A stretch of 64,000 nucleotides of DNA from positions 27,904,064 to 27,968,063 of the forward strand of contig OZ026840.1 in the NCBI GenBank assembly GCA_964023205.1, given 5' to 3'. A program made the position numbers and the translations under genes. The stretch's first letter is position 1. The number at the start of each line of letters is the position of its first letter. Below, piece by piece: positions 34,789 to 45,224 of this stretch. Source of the DNA: Lutraria lutraria (Eukaryota > Mollusca > Bivalvia > Venerida > Mactridae). The notes under the pieces are model-generated. The model worked only from the letters and a program-made list of their open reading frames with translations. It was not told the origin of the DNA and searched no databases.

Positions 34789-36235
34789 CTAAATTAAAGT
34801 TATAAGATATGTTAAAAATATGGGAAGAACAATGGTAAGCATTATATTACATATAGTTCAAGATAATAAATCTACATGTATGCTACTGTTTGTCTACTGA
34901 CTCTCATATCCAACAGCAACTGGAACATAATTATAGTCTGCATATGAAGACAGCTTTTTTAACTAACAAAACTCACACTGTCACCGCAAAAGTAATATTG
35001 TAACTTCCCGGGTATGTCCGTTACAAATCATAATCAACCTTTACAGAAGAAAACGTCTACAATAATATAACAATGTTGCATGTTGATTATTTCTATATAT
35101 GCTTAGTTAAAACAGTACAACTTGTTTTAAAATGAGTCTAATATGAGGCAACAATTCCAGCAGAACTATCAGGAATTTCCATATTTCAATAGAATATCTT
35201 TTTTATCTATACTGTAAACTTATCCATTATGCGTGGGTAACTTACCTCAAATGGAATCAGAGAAATGGTTGATAAAAAACTCTATTGCATCAGTTCATCT
35301 GCATGCAAAGTTGATGTAAAAAATCAAAACACACAAGGGAGACAATTAATTCATGTTCATTTATTGTAGGAGATTAGCCTCCCTTCAAACATGCAGGTAG
35401 TACATTAGATCAATAAAAATTGCTTTACCATTTCATTTAGGATATTCCAGTCTCTGTGATAGCAATTTTAGGCCAACATATTGTTTTAGTAGATGTTGAA
35501 AGCCTGAAACTTAAATTTAATAGGGGTTTAGTTATATACCAAAATCCTAGATATCAAATGCATGTTTTTTTTAAAGTTTGAAGATGTCTGAACTTGCATA
35601 AAATTTCAACAATTTTGCATTATTATAGTATGGCAATGATACAGAACTGTACTTCATAAAAATACATAAAAAACTATTTGAAACTTTCAATGGACTCTCT
35701 ATTCACACAAATTCATGTAGTATAAGATAATATTACATAGCTTATTATTACCTAATAACAACTCCTGATGAGTAAATATAGATGTATTCCTGGTAAAAAT
35801 AGTGTCAATTTGTATATTTGGTACACCTTAATCCAGGCACTCCCTGATTCATTAACAATCATACCTGGAAAGAATTATTTATAAGTCTGGTCTTTCTTTG
35901 GGTAAGTTTGAACAGCTTCTACCTTTATCAAGTCTGCAAGCGAAGTTAACAATCTAATCTGCTTCTTCTTTCAAAGTCTTTGTAATTGAGGAAGACCACC
36001 ATGTCTGGAACAATTTCAAAATAACTAAGCATTTTTTGCATGATGTGTAAAAAGTATAGAATGAAATATTTTGATATTTAAATAATAGAAACAGCTAGCA
36101 TTAATAATAAGCTGTACTGTTTTTAAACATTGAAAAAAAAGTTGAGCAGAAATTGTTTAATAAGAGATTCTTTGGCAATTGTTCAATTGGCAACATTAAT
36201 TGCCTATACAATAAGCAAATTTTGAAAATAAGAAT
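34789..36235. other. Probable intronic/pseudogenic DNA of the BEN-like gene
   Basis: Mostly AT-rich. On the minus strand at about 35878-35973 a protein-like frame (LLTSLADLIKVEAVQTYPKK) ends in an early stop. A neighbouring frame just upstream (TWWSSSITKTLKEEAD) is offset by one base. The pair looks like one exon broken by a frameshift, but no clean splice borders could be fixed. Confidence 0.35.
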
Positions 36236-36310
36236 ACAGTTAATCCTGTGAACAAAGGTCACCCGTGGGGAAGACTAAATGTAGCCTTTACTGGCAGAGG
36301 GCCTTTCTTG
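36236..36310 (+). mobile_element. Second copy of the CAGT-ended element fragment
   Basis: TACAGTTAATCCTGTGAACA with a following AAGGTCACCCGTGGGG block matches 30592-30660. Only the left end is present. Confidence 0.45.
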
Positions 36311-37839
36311 GAGATCATTCCATACTTAACACTTAACTTTATTCAACCAAAATAATATAAACATGATACAATGGTATACAAATAAATTACATGGTGAGAA
36401 AAACATGTTCAATAAGTTTTAATTAAATGTTTATGTTTTCAGGAAAGGAAATAAATTCACAAATTATAATAGAAGTGTGGAAATATATGGCTATCAGCTT
36501 ACAACTATAGATTTTATGATGTTTCGCCCCTGGACAATTCACTCTAAGACATTTTACTTTCAAAAGGCCCTAAATCATTCACCCTCCCAAAATTTAAATT
36601 GGAATTTAATATTTGCATTGCTATGATTCAAATAAATCTTTTCTAACCATTATACTAGCTAGACATCTGGTAATGTAGATTATTTTATGTCAACAATTTG
36701 AATGTTTTATAAACTTCAATTATTATCATTGTTAAAGGTAAAGGTGAGAAAGAAATTACCAAAATGAAGTTGTAGCGCAATTAATGCTTTGCAGTTAGTT
36801 GTTTTTCTGGTACATCAATGGCTGTTTTGGTAGGACGATGTTTCCATTCTCACTGCTAGATTACACACACTTCTATCAGTGATGTTGGGAACCTAAATGA
36901 AGAAAATTATAATGTTGTTTTTGTTGTCTAGTATCTAAAAAATAATCTGACTGTTGACTGAAAGGATAATAAAATATCTGAATTCTAAATTCATTCCTAA
37001 ATGACAATATCAATAAACTATCATTCCTGTTTTCCTAATCATTATAAATCAGCAGCTGATTTCTCCATCTATTTATAACAATATCTACATCAGTAAGTCA
37101 TATTTCTGATATAGCTGGACCACGTTTTTTTTAGAAGACTATACACTAAATTAACTGGGTATAATACATACCTTTATAATCTTATCAATATGTTTCAGTC
37201 AGTTTGTTCCAAATATCCATTTCCCTTATTTGACTTGGTGGATTATTTTGAATAATTTGTCATGGCTCAAAACACTTGGTCTAGCTATACTCATACATCA
37301 ATGTAATTCATTATTCCAAATAAATTACATTTTATTTGGTTGATATTTTAGTTTTTGAGTTATCTCCCATTCTATAGTAGCTTATGAAAATGTAAAGGTC
37401 GATTTAAACATTCATTTTTTAAAATCTAGGTACTTGGGTATGACTGTTATCACATACAAGCAATTATTCTGCAAATAATAGGACTGTCACACTTTTATAA
37501 ACTTTAATAATGTAGATGGTTATATTCAAGTAACAGAGAAAAACATACACCTATTTGTTATATAAATGTCATACACGGTATAATTTACAAAGTACAAATA
37601 ACTTGTTTAATGAGGCAGATTGTATTTCAAATTTCAAATGTATCTGTATATAATGACAAAATGTATATTGAAAGAAATGCAACCAAAAACAGTATGTTAA
37701 ATACCAGATATAACTGACATTCATACATTAATTCAAGAAAAAACTTGTTCAAGAAAACCAGACCAAGATAAGCATTACTTAAGCAACAAGTTATTTTAGG
37801 CACAGCTATGATAGGAAATATGGTGAAACAATTAAAAAC
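36311..37839. other. AT-rich, probably intronic DNA
   Basis: On the minus strand an acceptor-like CTTCATTTAG near 36896 opens a short frame VPNITDRSVCNLAVRME, after which the protein-like signal shifts to another frame (KHRPTKTAIDVPEKQLTAKH, then stop). It may be a decayed exon. No other gene or transposon is recognised. Confidence 0.35.
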
Positions 37840-37910
37840 CTGTTATTCCTTTCCTTTTCCAAATTCTCTTTCATTTTAGCATTGGCTGTATCAGCAATGA
37901 ACTCCAAATA
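37840..37910 (-). CDS. Candidate short coiled-coil exon
   Basis: On the minus strand a 71-base segment between an acceptor TATTTTTCAG and a donor AACAG|GTTTTT encodes YLEFIADTANAKMKENLEKE followed by RNN. Only this frame is open; the other two contain stops. The heptad-like spacing of hydrophobic residues and many K/E residues suggest a short coiled coil or helix. It is on the same strand as, and about 3 kb upstream of, the BEN-like exons, so it may belong to the same gene. However, its exit phase (2) does not match the entry phase (0) of the exon at 34600-34788, so at least one further exon would have to lie between. Function is not recognised. Confidence 0.45.
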
Positions 37911-38330
37911 CTGAAAAATATAATAGATAATACATAATCATGGATATATAGATCTTATTTGAAAATAAGACAACATGTCCAACATTTCACACAATACAGA
38001 AACACAAATTATCATTTTCAGTGATATAGTCACATAAAATATAAATGTGAAGTTCTTTACTAATACATGTACATGTGTAGTTGTATCATTTTTAAACAAA
38101 AAGACATAAGTTCAGTAAATTTTAAAGTCTTACGGTAGTTCTTTTCCAATATTTTATAAGTGATTATATAAGTACATGTATATAAAGTTTTAAGTTTTAA
38201 TACTTACAAATTGTATATATTAATTAAATGAGGGAAAAAGGTAGTAACAATGTTATAAGTGACCCTAAAGTCTAATGATGGTTCAACAGGCATTTAAAAA
38301 TAACTTCTCCTTCAATAAATAGACACATCT
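37911..38330. other. AT-rich non-coding DNA
   Basis: Nothing recognised between the candidate exon and the SINE at 38331. Confidence 0.5.
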
Positions 38331-38555
38331 CAGTGGTCAAGTGGTTAAGATTGCTGACTTCAAATCACTGTAACCTCTCACTGACAGAGGGTTGTGCGTT
38401 CAAGCCCAGCTAACAACCATGTCTCCTTATTTGAAAAAGTAGGCCGATACTTTCAGAGGATGGGAGTCTAGTACTGGTTCTTCCCAGGAACGATGGTTAG
38501 GTAAACTGTCCATCTCATATGACAAGGGGCATAAAACATGATGAAACAAACATCC
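38331..38555 (+). mobile_element. tRNA-derived SINE, copy 3
   Basis: The head is ATCTCAGTGGTCAAGTGGTT with the B-box-like GTGCGTTCAAGCCC about 60 bases on. Then come ATGTCTCCTTATTTGAAAAAG, GGATGGGAGTCTAGTACTGG, TTCTTCCCAGGAACGATGG, GTAAACTGTCCATCTCATA and GGGGCATAAAACATGATG. The same blocks appear in the same order as in the copies at 27963 and 28311. It is flanked by AT-rich DNA. Confidence 0.75.
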
Positions 38556-39450
38556 ATATATCATAGCTCACAAGATTCAGACAAATTCTACGGTAATTTA
38601 ATGATCAGTGATTTTGAACCTGGGTTTCAAGCAACTATGACTAAAAACAATCCCGACTTTTGACTTTTCACTGAACTACTATATATATATTGATTACATT
38701 CACGCTTCGAAATAATTTTACCCTGACTTTTCAGGCATTTTTTTCACAGACCAATTCAAAAAATTATCTGACAATTAATTCATTGACCTTGAAATGAAAG
38801 TTTTCCCTGACTTTTTCACGTCACTGGCAATCCTGTGAATATTGTCAGAACAATATTCTCTCCACAATACATCCAGAAAAGAAAACTTTAATGTCTTCAC
38901 AGCATAATTTTTATCTGGAAAAAATGAATTCATGGCATTATAATACCAATAAGACTGTCCTTTTTTACATACTAGCTTACTGCTACTAAAAATGATAATA
39001 TTTAAATACAGGATTGCCCAATTATCTTTATTTGTTAGTTACCCTAGATACAAAATGTACTTATATTTTTGAATATATTGCATGGTGACTTATATTTTTC
39101 TTTATCAAATAAGATTGATATCTGTTGTTGAAAGACATACTGATCACCTCATCTGAAACTATAAGTTTTCGCTGCAAGTTCAAGGATCTTCTAATGAATG
39201 AGTACTACTTCTTGCCTGTAAGATGAAATATAGCATGAATAACATAATGTACCAGATACTGAAACTACATGTAATTAAGAGACTCCTTACAGTCAACTTT
39301 AGTAGGGCTTTGTATTGTCACAGGAGTGACAAATACCCCAACAGAATGTTCAAAAAGTTTTTGTCAGAAATGTTATTGGCTATAACTTAAAGATGCTTAC
39401 AGTCACTTATAAGTAGGTTGAGCAGAATTTTAAGTATATAGAACTCCCCC
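38556..39450. other. AT-rich DNA, weak exon-like trace
   Basis: A minus-strand acceptor-like TTCATCTTACAG near 39220 precedes a short frame ARSSTHSLEDP that stops. A neighbouring frame (NLQRKLIVSDE) continues. It may be a decayed exon or chance. Nothing else is seen. Confidence 0.35.
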
Positions 39451-39780
39451 TCCACTAGCATTCTGAATTTCTGAGTACACACTAGCCTAACTTAGGCTCC
39501 ACTAGCATTCTGAATTTCTGAGTACACACTAGCCTAACTTAGGCTCCACTAGCATTCTGAATTTCTGAGTACACACTAGCCTAACTTAGGCTCCACTAGC
39601 ATTCTGAATTTCTGAGTACACACTAGCCTAACTTAGGCTCCACTAGCATTCTGAATTTCTGAGTACACACTAGCCTAACTTAGGCTCCACTAGCATTCTG
39701 AATTTCTGAGTACACACTAGCCTAACTTAGGCTCCACTAGCATTCTGAATTTCTGAGTACACACTAGCCTAACTTAGGCT
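39451..39780. repeat. 47-bp tandem repeat, seven units
   Basis: TCCACTAGCATTCTGAATTT, then CTGAGTACACACTAGCCTAA and CTTAGGC, repeats at 39451, 39498, 39545, 39592, 39639, 39686 and 39733 with essentially no differences, so it is young. The unit contains the inverted pair CTAGCCTAA / TTAGGCT. The CTTAGGCT word at its end is the same word that opens each 263-bp unit that follows, so the two arrays meet at shared sequence. Confidence 0.95.
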
Positions 39781-41080
39781 GAACATTAAAATAAGTTTGT
39801 TTGGAGTGCTCCGACCCAGAATTGCAGCACAGGTAGTTTGGTAGGGATTTTTTTTTCTATACAATGTAACAATAGGTAAAAAAAATTCTCCCCCAAAAAA
39901 CATACAATTTTTTCTATTTGCTAGGATTTTCATGAGTAGGTAGGAGCACTCCAAACAAACTTATTTTTATTTTCAGCCTTATTCAGCTTTAGGCTAGTTG
40001 ATTTTATTAACAAATTGGAAGGACCATGGCATTAACTTAGGCTGAAAATTAAAATAAGTTTGTTTGGAGTGCTCCGACCCAGAATTGCAGCACAGGTAGT
40101 TTGGTAGGGATTTTTTTTTTCTATACAATGTAACAATAGGTAAAAAAAATTCTCCCCCAAAAAACATACAATTTTTTCTATTTGCTAGGATTTTCATGAG
40201 TAGGTAGGAGCACTCCAAACAAACTTATTTTTATTTTCAGCCTTATTCAGCTTTAGGCTAGTTGATTTTATTAACAAATTGGAAGGACCATGGCATTAAC
40301 TTAGGCTGAAAATTAAAATAAGTTTGTTTGGAGTGCTCCGACCCAGAATTGCAGCACAGGTAGTTTGGTAGGGATTTTTTTTCCTATACAATGTAACAAT
40401 AGGTAAAAAAAATTCTCCCCCAAAAAACATACAATTTTTTCTATTTGCTAGGATTTTCATGAGTAGGTAGGAGCACTCCAAACAAACTTATTTTTATTTT
40501 CAGCCTTATTCAGCTTTAGGCTAGTTGATTTTATTAACAAATTGGAAGGACCATGGCATTAACTTAGGCTGAAAATTAAAATAAGTTTGTTTGGAGTGCT
40601 CCGACCCAGAATTGCAGCACAGGTAGTTTGGTAGGGATTTTTTTTTCTATACAATGTAACAATAGGTAAAAAAAATTCTCCCCCAAAAAACATACAATTT
40701 TTTCTATTTGCTAGGATTTTCATGAGTAGGTAGGAGCACTCCAAACAAACTTATTTTTATTTTCAGCCTTATTCAGCTTTAGGCTAGTTGATTTTATTAA
40801 CAAATTGGAAGGACCATGGCATTAACTTAGGCTGAAAATTAAAATAAGTTTGTTTGGAGTGCTCCGACCCAGAATTGCAGCACAGGTAGTTTGGTAGGGA
40901 TTTTTTTTTCTATACAATGTAACAATAGGTAAAAAAAATTCTCCCCCAAAAAACATACAATTTTTTCTATTTGCTAGGATTTTCATGAGTAGGTAGGAGC
41001 ACTCCAAACAAACTTATTTTTATTTTCAGCCTTATTCAGCTTTAGGCTAGTTGATTTTATTAACAAATTGGAAGGACCAT
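39773..41080. repeat. 263-bp tandem repeat, five units, each holding a 180-bp TIR element
   Basis: Units start at CTTAGGCTGAAAATTAAAAT and end GGAAGGACCATGGCATTAA, with period 263 (one spacing 264). Copies are nearly identical; differences are mainly in the T run around 39850 and its equivalents. Inside each unit AAAATAAGTTTGTTTGGAGT plus GCTCC (first copy 39788-39812) faces its perfect reverse complement (39943-39967), making a 180-bp foldback element with 25-bp inverted ends. The repeated 61-codon frame in each unit is a by-product and is not called a gene. The first unit abuts the 47-bp array. The last ends at about 41080, where CATCCTCTCGG begins. Confidence 0.93.
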
Positions 41081-41690
41081 GCATCCTCTCGGCCTTACAA
41101 AAAGCTGCATATTTACATGCATGCATACATACAAATTACATACATACAGAGACGCAAAATAAGTCAAAATTCTTCAGCAACTGGTGTAACTTACTTGAAT
41201 CGATAGAAATAACAATATTTGAATGTGCCATAAAAATTCTGTAACAATGTCAAATTTTAGATATTAAACTTAATTTTACATTGCCTGTTGATTACTAAAA
41301 ACTGATGTCAATGTACCTTAAGTATTAGTTATCATTCATATTTTGTATTTTAAGTGAAGCAGAGCGCAGTGATATGTCGCAAAAATTCAAAATGTGAACG
41401 ACAAGTGATTTACAGTTTGTCCTAATTTCTGTCACATATGCATGTCTTGACAAAAACTGTCAATCATCTAGAATGACATATTAGGCTGTACATGGCCTAC
41501 AGGTATTGCTCTTGTAAACCACAGCATCTCAGCTTTGGAAGTTTGACTCCAGTTTAGATAGGAAAACCTTGCATGTGAAATAATAGGCAGTCACTTATGA
41601 AGGTGTCTAGTACTGGCCTAGAGGTTCTAAAACTTCTAATCGATCTCTGAGCTCAAATCTCAGTTTGATTCTCAAAATATAATGGATATA
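41081..41690. other. Non-coding DNA
   Basis: AT-rich. Around 41505-41640 there are weak matches to the SINE body (GGCAGTCACTTATGAAGG, GTGTCTAGTACTGG) that may be a decayed copy. No gene is supported. Confidence 0.4.
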
Positions 41691-42115
41691 GGGCTGTGGC
41701 GAGTATCCCAGTACTCGGGTATTTACGAATCAAATAGAAAAATTGAGTATGAATAATCGTCATTATTAAGATTCGTGGTTCAGGATCTTGTTTTTTAACA
41801 AATTAAAAGTGTATTCTTTGTTCTTTAAAATCCCTTTTCTCTGAATAAATATTGTCTCATCATGGACAAATTACTTTGCCAAGATGTCCAACTGGTCAAT
41901 TAACTGAAAGGGAGTATGTATAGATTTAAGCCATAGAACAATTTAAATTCATTTACTTCATATATTCCTAAAAACAAATTAGCTCTTCTTCAGGACTGCA
42001 ATTTTGAAGTTTTAGATGGATTACTTGATAACAAAAGATTCGTGATTCGAATTTCGGATCCTGTTGAATCGTGGATTGGATTGGATCGCCACTTACCCAA
42101 CGATCCACAGCCCTA
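41691..42115. mobile_element. hAT-like non-autonomous foldback element
   Basis: The left end TAGGGCTGTGGCGAGTATCC faces the right end CGATCCACAGCCCTA, giving inverted termini of the form TAGGGCTGTGG. Subterminal words ATTCGTGGTTCAGGATC and GATTCGTGATTCG recur inside, as is common near hAT ends. The target duplication could not be fixed: the left flank AATGGATA and the right flank ATTATGGA are similar but not identical. No transposase frame is present. Confidence 0.55.
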
Positions 42116-42289
42116 ATTATGGATGAATATAAGGAGCTGATTATTAATTTACAAAATACATATCCAGTTGATTATGATGTGATATTCATGTATCAATAAC
42201 ATGAGTAATATCTGACCATAACTGATTTAAAAACATCAAAAGACAAGCTATGTATATAGTATGAGATTTGATGAACTATCTTATAAACA

Positions 42290-42395
42290 TGGGACCTCAG
42301 GTACTACCACGGAACAATGGTAAGATGAACTGTCCGCTTGTACATGGATATCTAAAATACTGTTGTATATGGGCGTCAAACCCAACAAAAATTAC
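42290..42395 (+). mobile_element. 3' part of the tRNA-derived SINE family
   Basis: GGACCTCAGGTACTACCACG, GAACAATGGTAAGATGAACTG, TCCGCTTG and GGGCGTCAAACCCAACAAAAA correspond to the body/tail of the SINE copies at 28311 and 38331. The head is missing. It is directly followed by the repeat element starting at 42403. Confidence 0.55.
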
Positions 42396-42402
42396 AAAAA
42401 AA

Positions 42403-43560
42403 ACAAGAGGGCCAAGATGGCCCTATATCCCTCACATGACAATCACTGTTCACTCATTAGAACATTGTTTTGAACCGGTGACCTAGTTTTTGACCCCAGA
42501 TGACCCATGTTAGAACTTGTCCTACATATAAATAAGACAAACATTCTGACAAAATTTGGTGAAAATCCAATTAAAACCATGAAAACTACAGCATAGACAA
42601 GGTTTTCCTAAGATTTGACCTCGTGACCTAGTTTTTGACCCCAGACGACCTATGTTCGAATTTGTCTTACATATCATTAAGACAAACATTCTGACTAGGT
42701 TTGGTGAAGATACGATCAAAATTTGACATCTACAGTGTTAATAAGGTTTTCCTAAGATTTAACATTGTGACCTGGTTTTTGACCCTAGGTGACCCATATT
42801 TGAACTTGTCCTTAATATCATTAAGACAAACAATCGGACAAGGTTTGGCCAAGATCCAATTGAAACCATGACATTTAGAGCTTTTACAAGATTTTTACCT
42901 AAGATTTGACCTGGTGACCCAGTTTTTGACCCCGGCTGACCCATATTTATACTTGACCGTTATATCATTAAAACAAACGATTTGACAAAGTTTGGTGAAG
43001 ATCCAATAATAACTGTGAAATCTACAGTGTTAACATGGTTTTTCATAATATTTGACCTGGTGACGTAGTTTTTGACCCAAGATGACCCATGTTCGAACTC
43101 GTCCAAGATATTATGAAGAAAAACATTCTGACAAGGTTTCATGATCATCCAATCAAAACAGTGACTTCTAGAGTGTTCACAAGGTTTTCCAGCAATTTGC
43201 CCTAATGACCTAGTTTTTCACCGGAAATGACCCATTATCAAACTTGACCTACATATTATTAAAATAAACATTCTGACAAAGTTTCATGAAGATCCAGCCT
43301 AAACAGTGATTTCTAAAGTGTTAACAAGGTTTTCCCTTATTTGGCCCTGGTGACCTAGTTTTTTACCCAAATGGCCCAATATCGAACTCGTCCGAGATTT
43401 TGTTGATATTAACGTTCTGACCCAGTTTTGCTAAAATTGAGCTAAAAATGTGGCCCCTAGTGTGGTCACAACATAAAGTTTGACGACGCATGACGCACAC
43501 CGCATGACGGAGAGTGATCCTAATAGCTCACTTTGTCACATTGTGACATGTGAGCTAAAA
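42403..43560. mobile_element. Interspersed element with seven ~146-bp tandem monomers
   Basis: The left end is ACAAGAGGGCCAAGATGGCC. The right end runs through AGTGATCCTAATAGCTCACT and TTGTGACATGTGAGCTAAAA. Between them the word GTGACCTAGTTTTTGACC recurs at 42477, 42623, 42766, 42914, 43060, 43204 and 43350, a period of 143-148 bp. Each monomer also has a GACAAACATTCTGACAAxGTT block and an AAGGTTTTCCTAAGATTTG block. This structure (fixed unique ends around a tandem core, no coding capacity) resembles non-autonomous elements reported from bivalves, such as the pearl type, or Helitron-like elements; the class is inference. A related left end is seen at 44732. Confidence 0.75.
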
Positions 43561-44731
43561 AGGGAAATTTGTATGCTATACAACTTGTTTCAGTACGACC
43601 CAATCTCTAATAAAGTCTATGATGGGTTTAAACTCTGCCTATTTTATTGAGCACTGTGCACTTGCATTAAATGATGGCGTATTTAGCACCGCCCTATTAA
43701 ACGTTTGATCATGTAGCGCACAAACTTAACTTATTTTCTCCATATCAGGTTCTTTGCACATTTTATGCGATACATTTTCAAATTTCAAATGGAATGCGGA
43801 CAACTCATTGGGCAAGAAATTAGAACAAACTGTAAATATATAACCACATCCAATTCCAATCTGTATATACAACTGTAACACTGTCTTTAGTTTGTTTTGT
43901 TATGATCCTTTTCTCAAGTTCAACATGTATGGATATATTAATGTACCTGCATGAAGACGAATCAAGGTTTGAAGACTTGTGTGTTCAATTTTATAGTTTG
44001 CCATGGTGATAGAATGATGTTGAACACTGGATCAAAATCCCAGGTTCTACTGTTCCTAATTGAATTTGACAAACAACTTAATGATATATCATCAAACTCA
44101 AAGTTTCTGGATTTACTGATAATTTTACTTTCGATCTATAAGTATACTGCAGTATGCTTCAATATTACGAACTGAAACAAGTTGTATCATGACTCTAATT
44201 GAAATCCATCAACCCTAACTGAAGTTATCATCCAGAAACCACTTCGGACGGACAGACGACTCTAACCTAACCTAAAAGTTTACTTTTACATCAAGACTAT
44301 GAATTTAGTAGAAGAAAAGAAATATAATTATTCAGTCCATGAATTTAGAACCCTGGCCAAAATAAAATTAAAGCATCCCATAAATTAAAAAGAGGTGACA
44401 AAGTTCGACAAGGGTAATATCCACATACACTTGTTTAGTCAAAATTCAACAATCGCTCTTACCACTATCAATACATATAGACTATATTTACTCTTCTATA
44501 CGTAATAGATACAGTACAAGTTGTTGTTTTTTTCATAAAAAGTGCCTTCATACAGAGGGAAATTGCTACAGACAAAATGGTTGTTTGTCTAAGCGAACAG
44601 TCTTCCAAATGTCTGTAAGAAGACACTTTTGAAGAAAATACAAGTATGTGTATCTGACTTACACAGTGATAATGGATTATGTGTATAATATATGCATAGG
44701 TGATACAGATATATATGTTCATGCATACATG
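43561..44731. other. AT-rich non-coding DNA
   Basis: No gene is supported. A short TTCGGACGGACAGACGAC run near 44244 resembles the GGACGGACAGAC tails of other interspersed elements. The stretch at about 44550-44665 (minus strand) resembles 24000-24110 (plus strand). Confidence 0.4.
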
Positions 44732-45224
44732 TACAAGAGGGCCATGATAGCCCTTTACTCGTTACCTGAGTGCAGACAGTGACTTTTATTTATATTATGT
44801 CTCAGGTGCATAATTGAAAACTACTGGATTTATCAATTACACTCACTCCACCAAGTCTGAATCAATGTCTCCAGTAAGCATAGAATTATATAGCCAATTC
44901 ATACAAGTTTCTTTCATATCAATGTTTAACTATTAGTGTCTAACACTGACCTACAAATCATCATGACAGACATTCAATCTGACTAAAGTATTTGATCTCC
45001 CTTACGGCAAGATCTGATGACGGCCTATACCAGTTTCTATTTTCAAAAGTCGGAATTTCCATGATCACTATTAATATCTATTTATAATTCAGCCAATCGT
45101 TTAACTTGTTTCATCGGTACTTTGGCCCAATCAACTTTCTACCTGAAGATGTTATTTAAACATTAGTAAACGTTAAATTACGTATAACATATTTGTCTGC
45201 AACCACTTTTTGATTTTTTTAGTA

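Noticed and set aside
39769..41007. Five repeated 61-74-codon minus-strand frames
   Set aside because: They are one incidental frame inside the 263-bp tandem unit, overlapping the inverted-repeat ends of the embedded element. There is no conserved start context or motif.
42522..43148. Short minus-strand frames in the 146-bp monomer element
   Set aside because: They repeat with the monomer and change frame with small indels; a by-product of the tandem structure.
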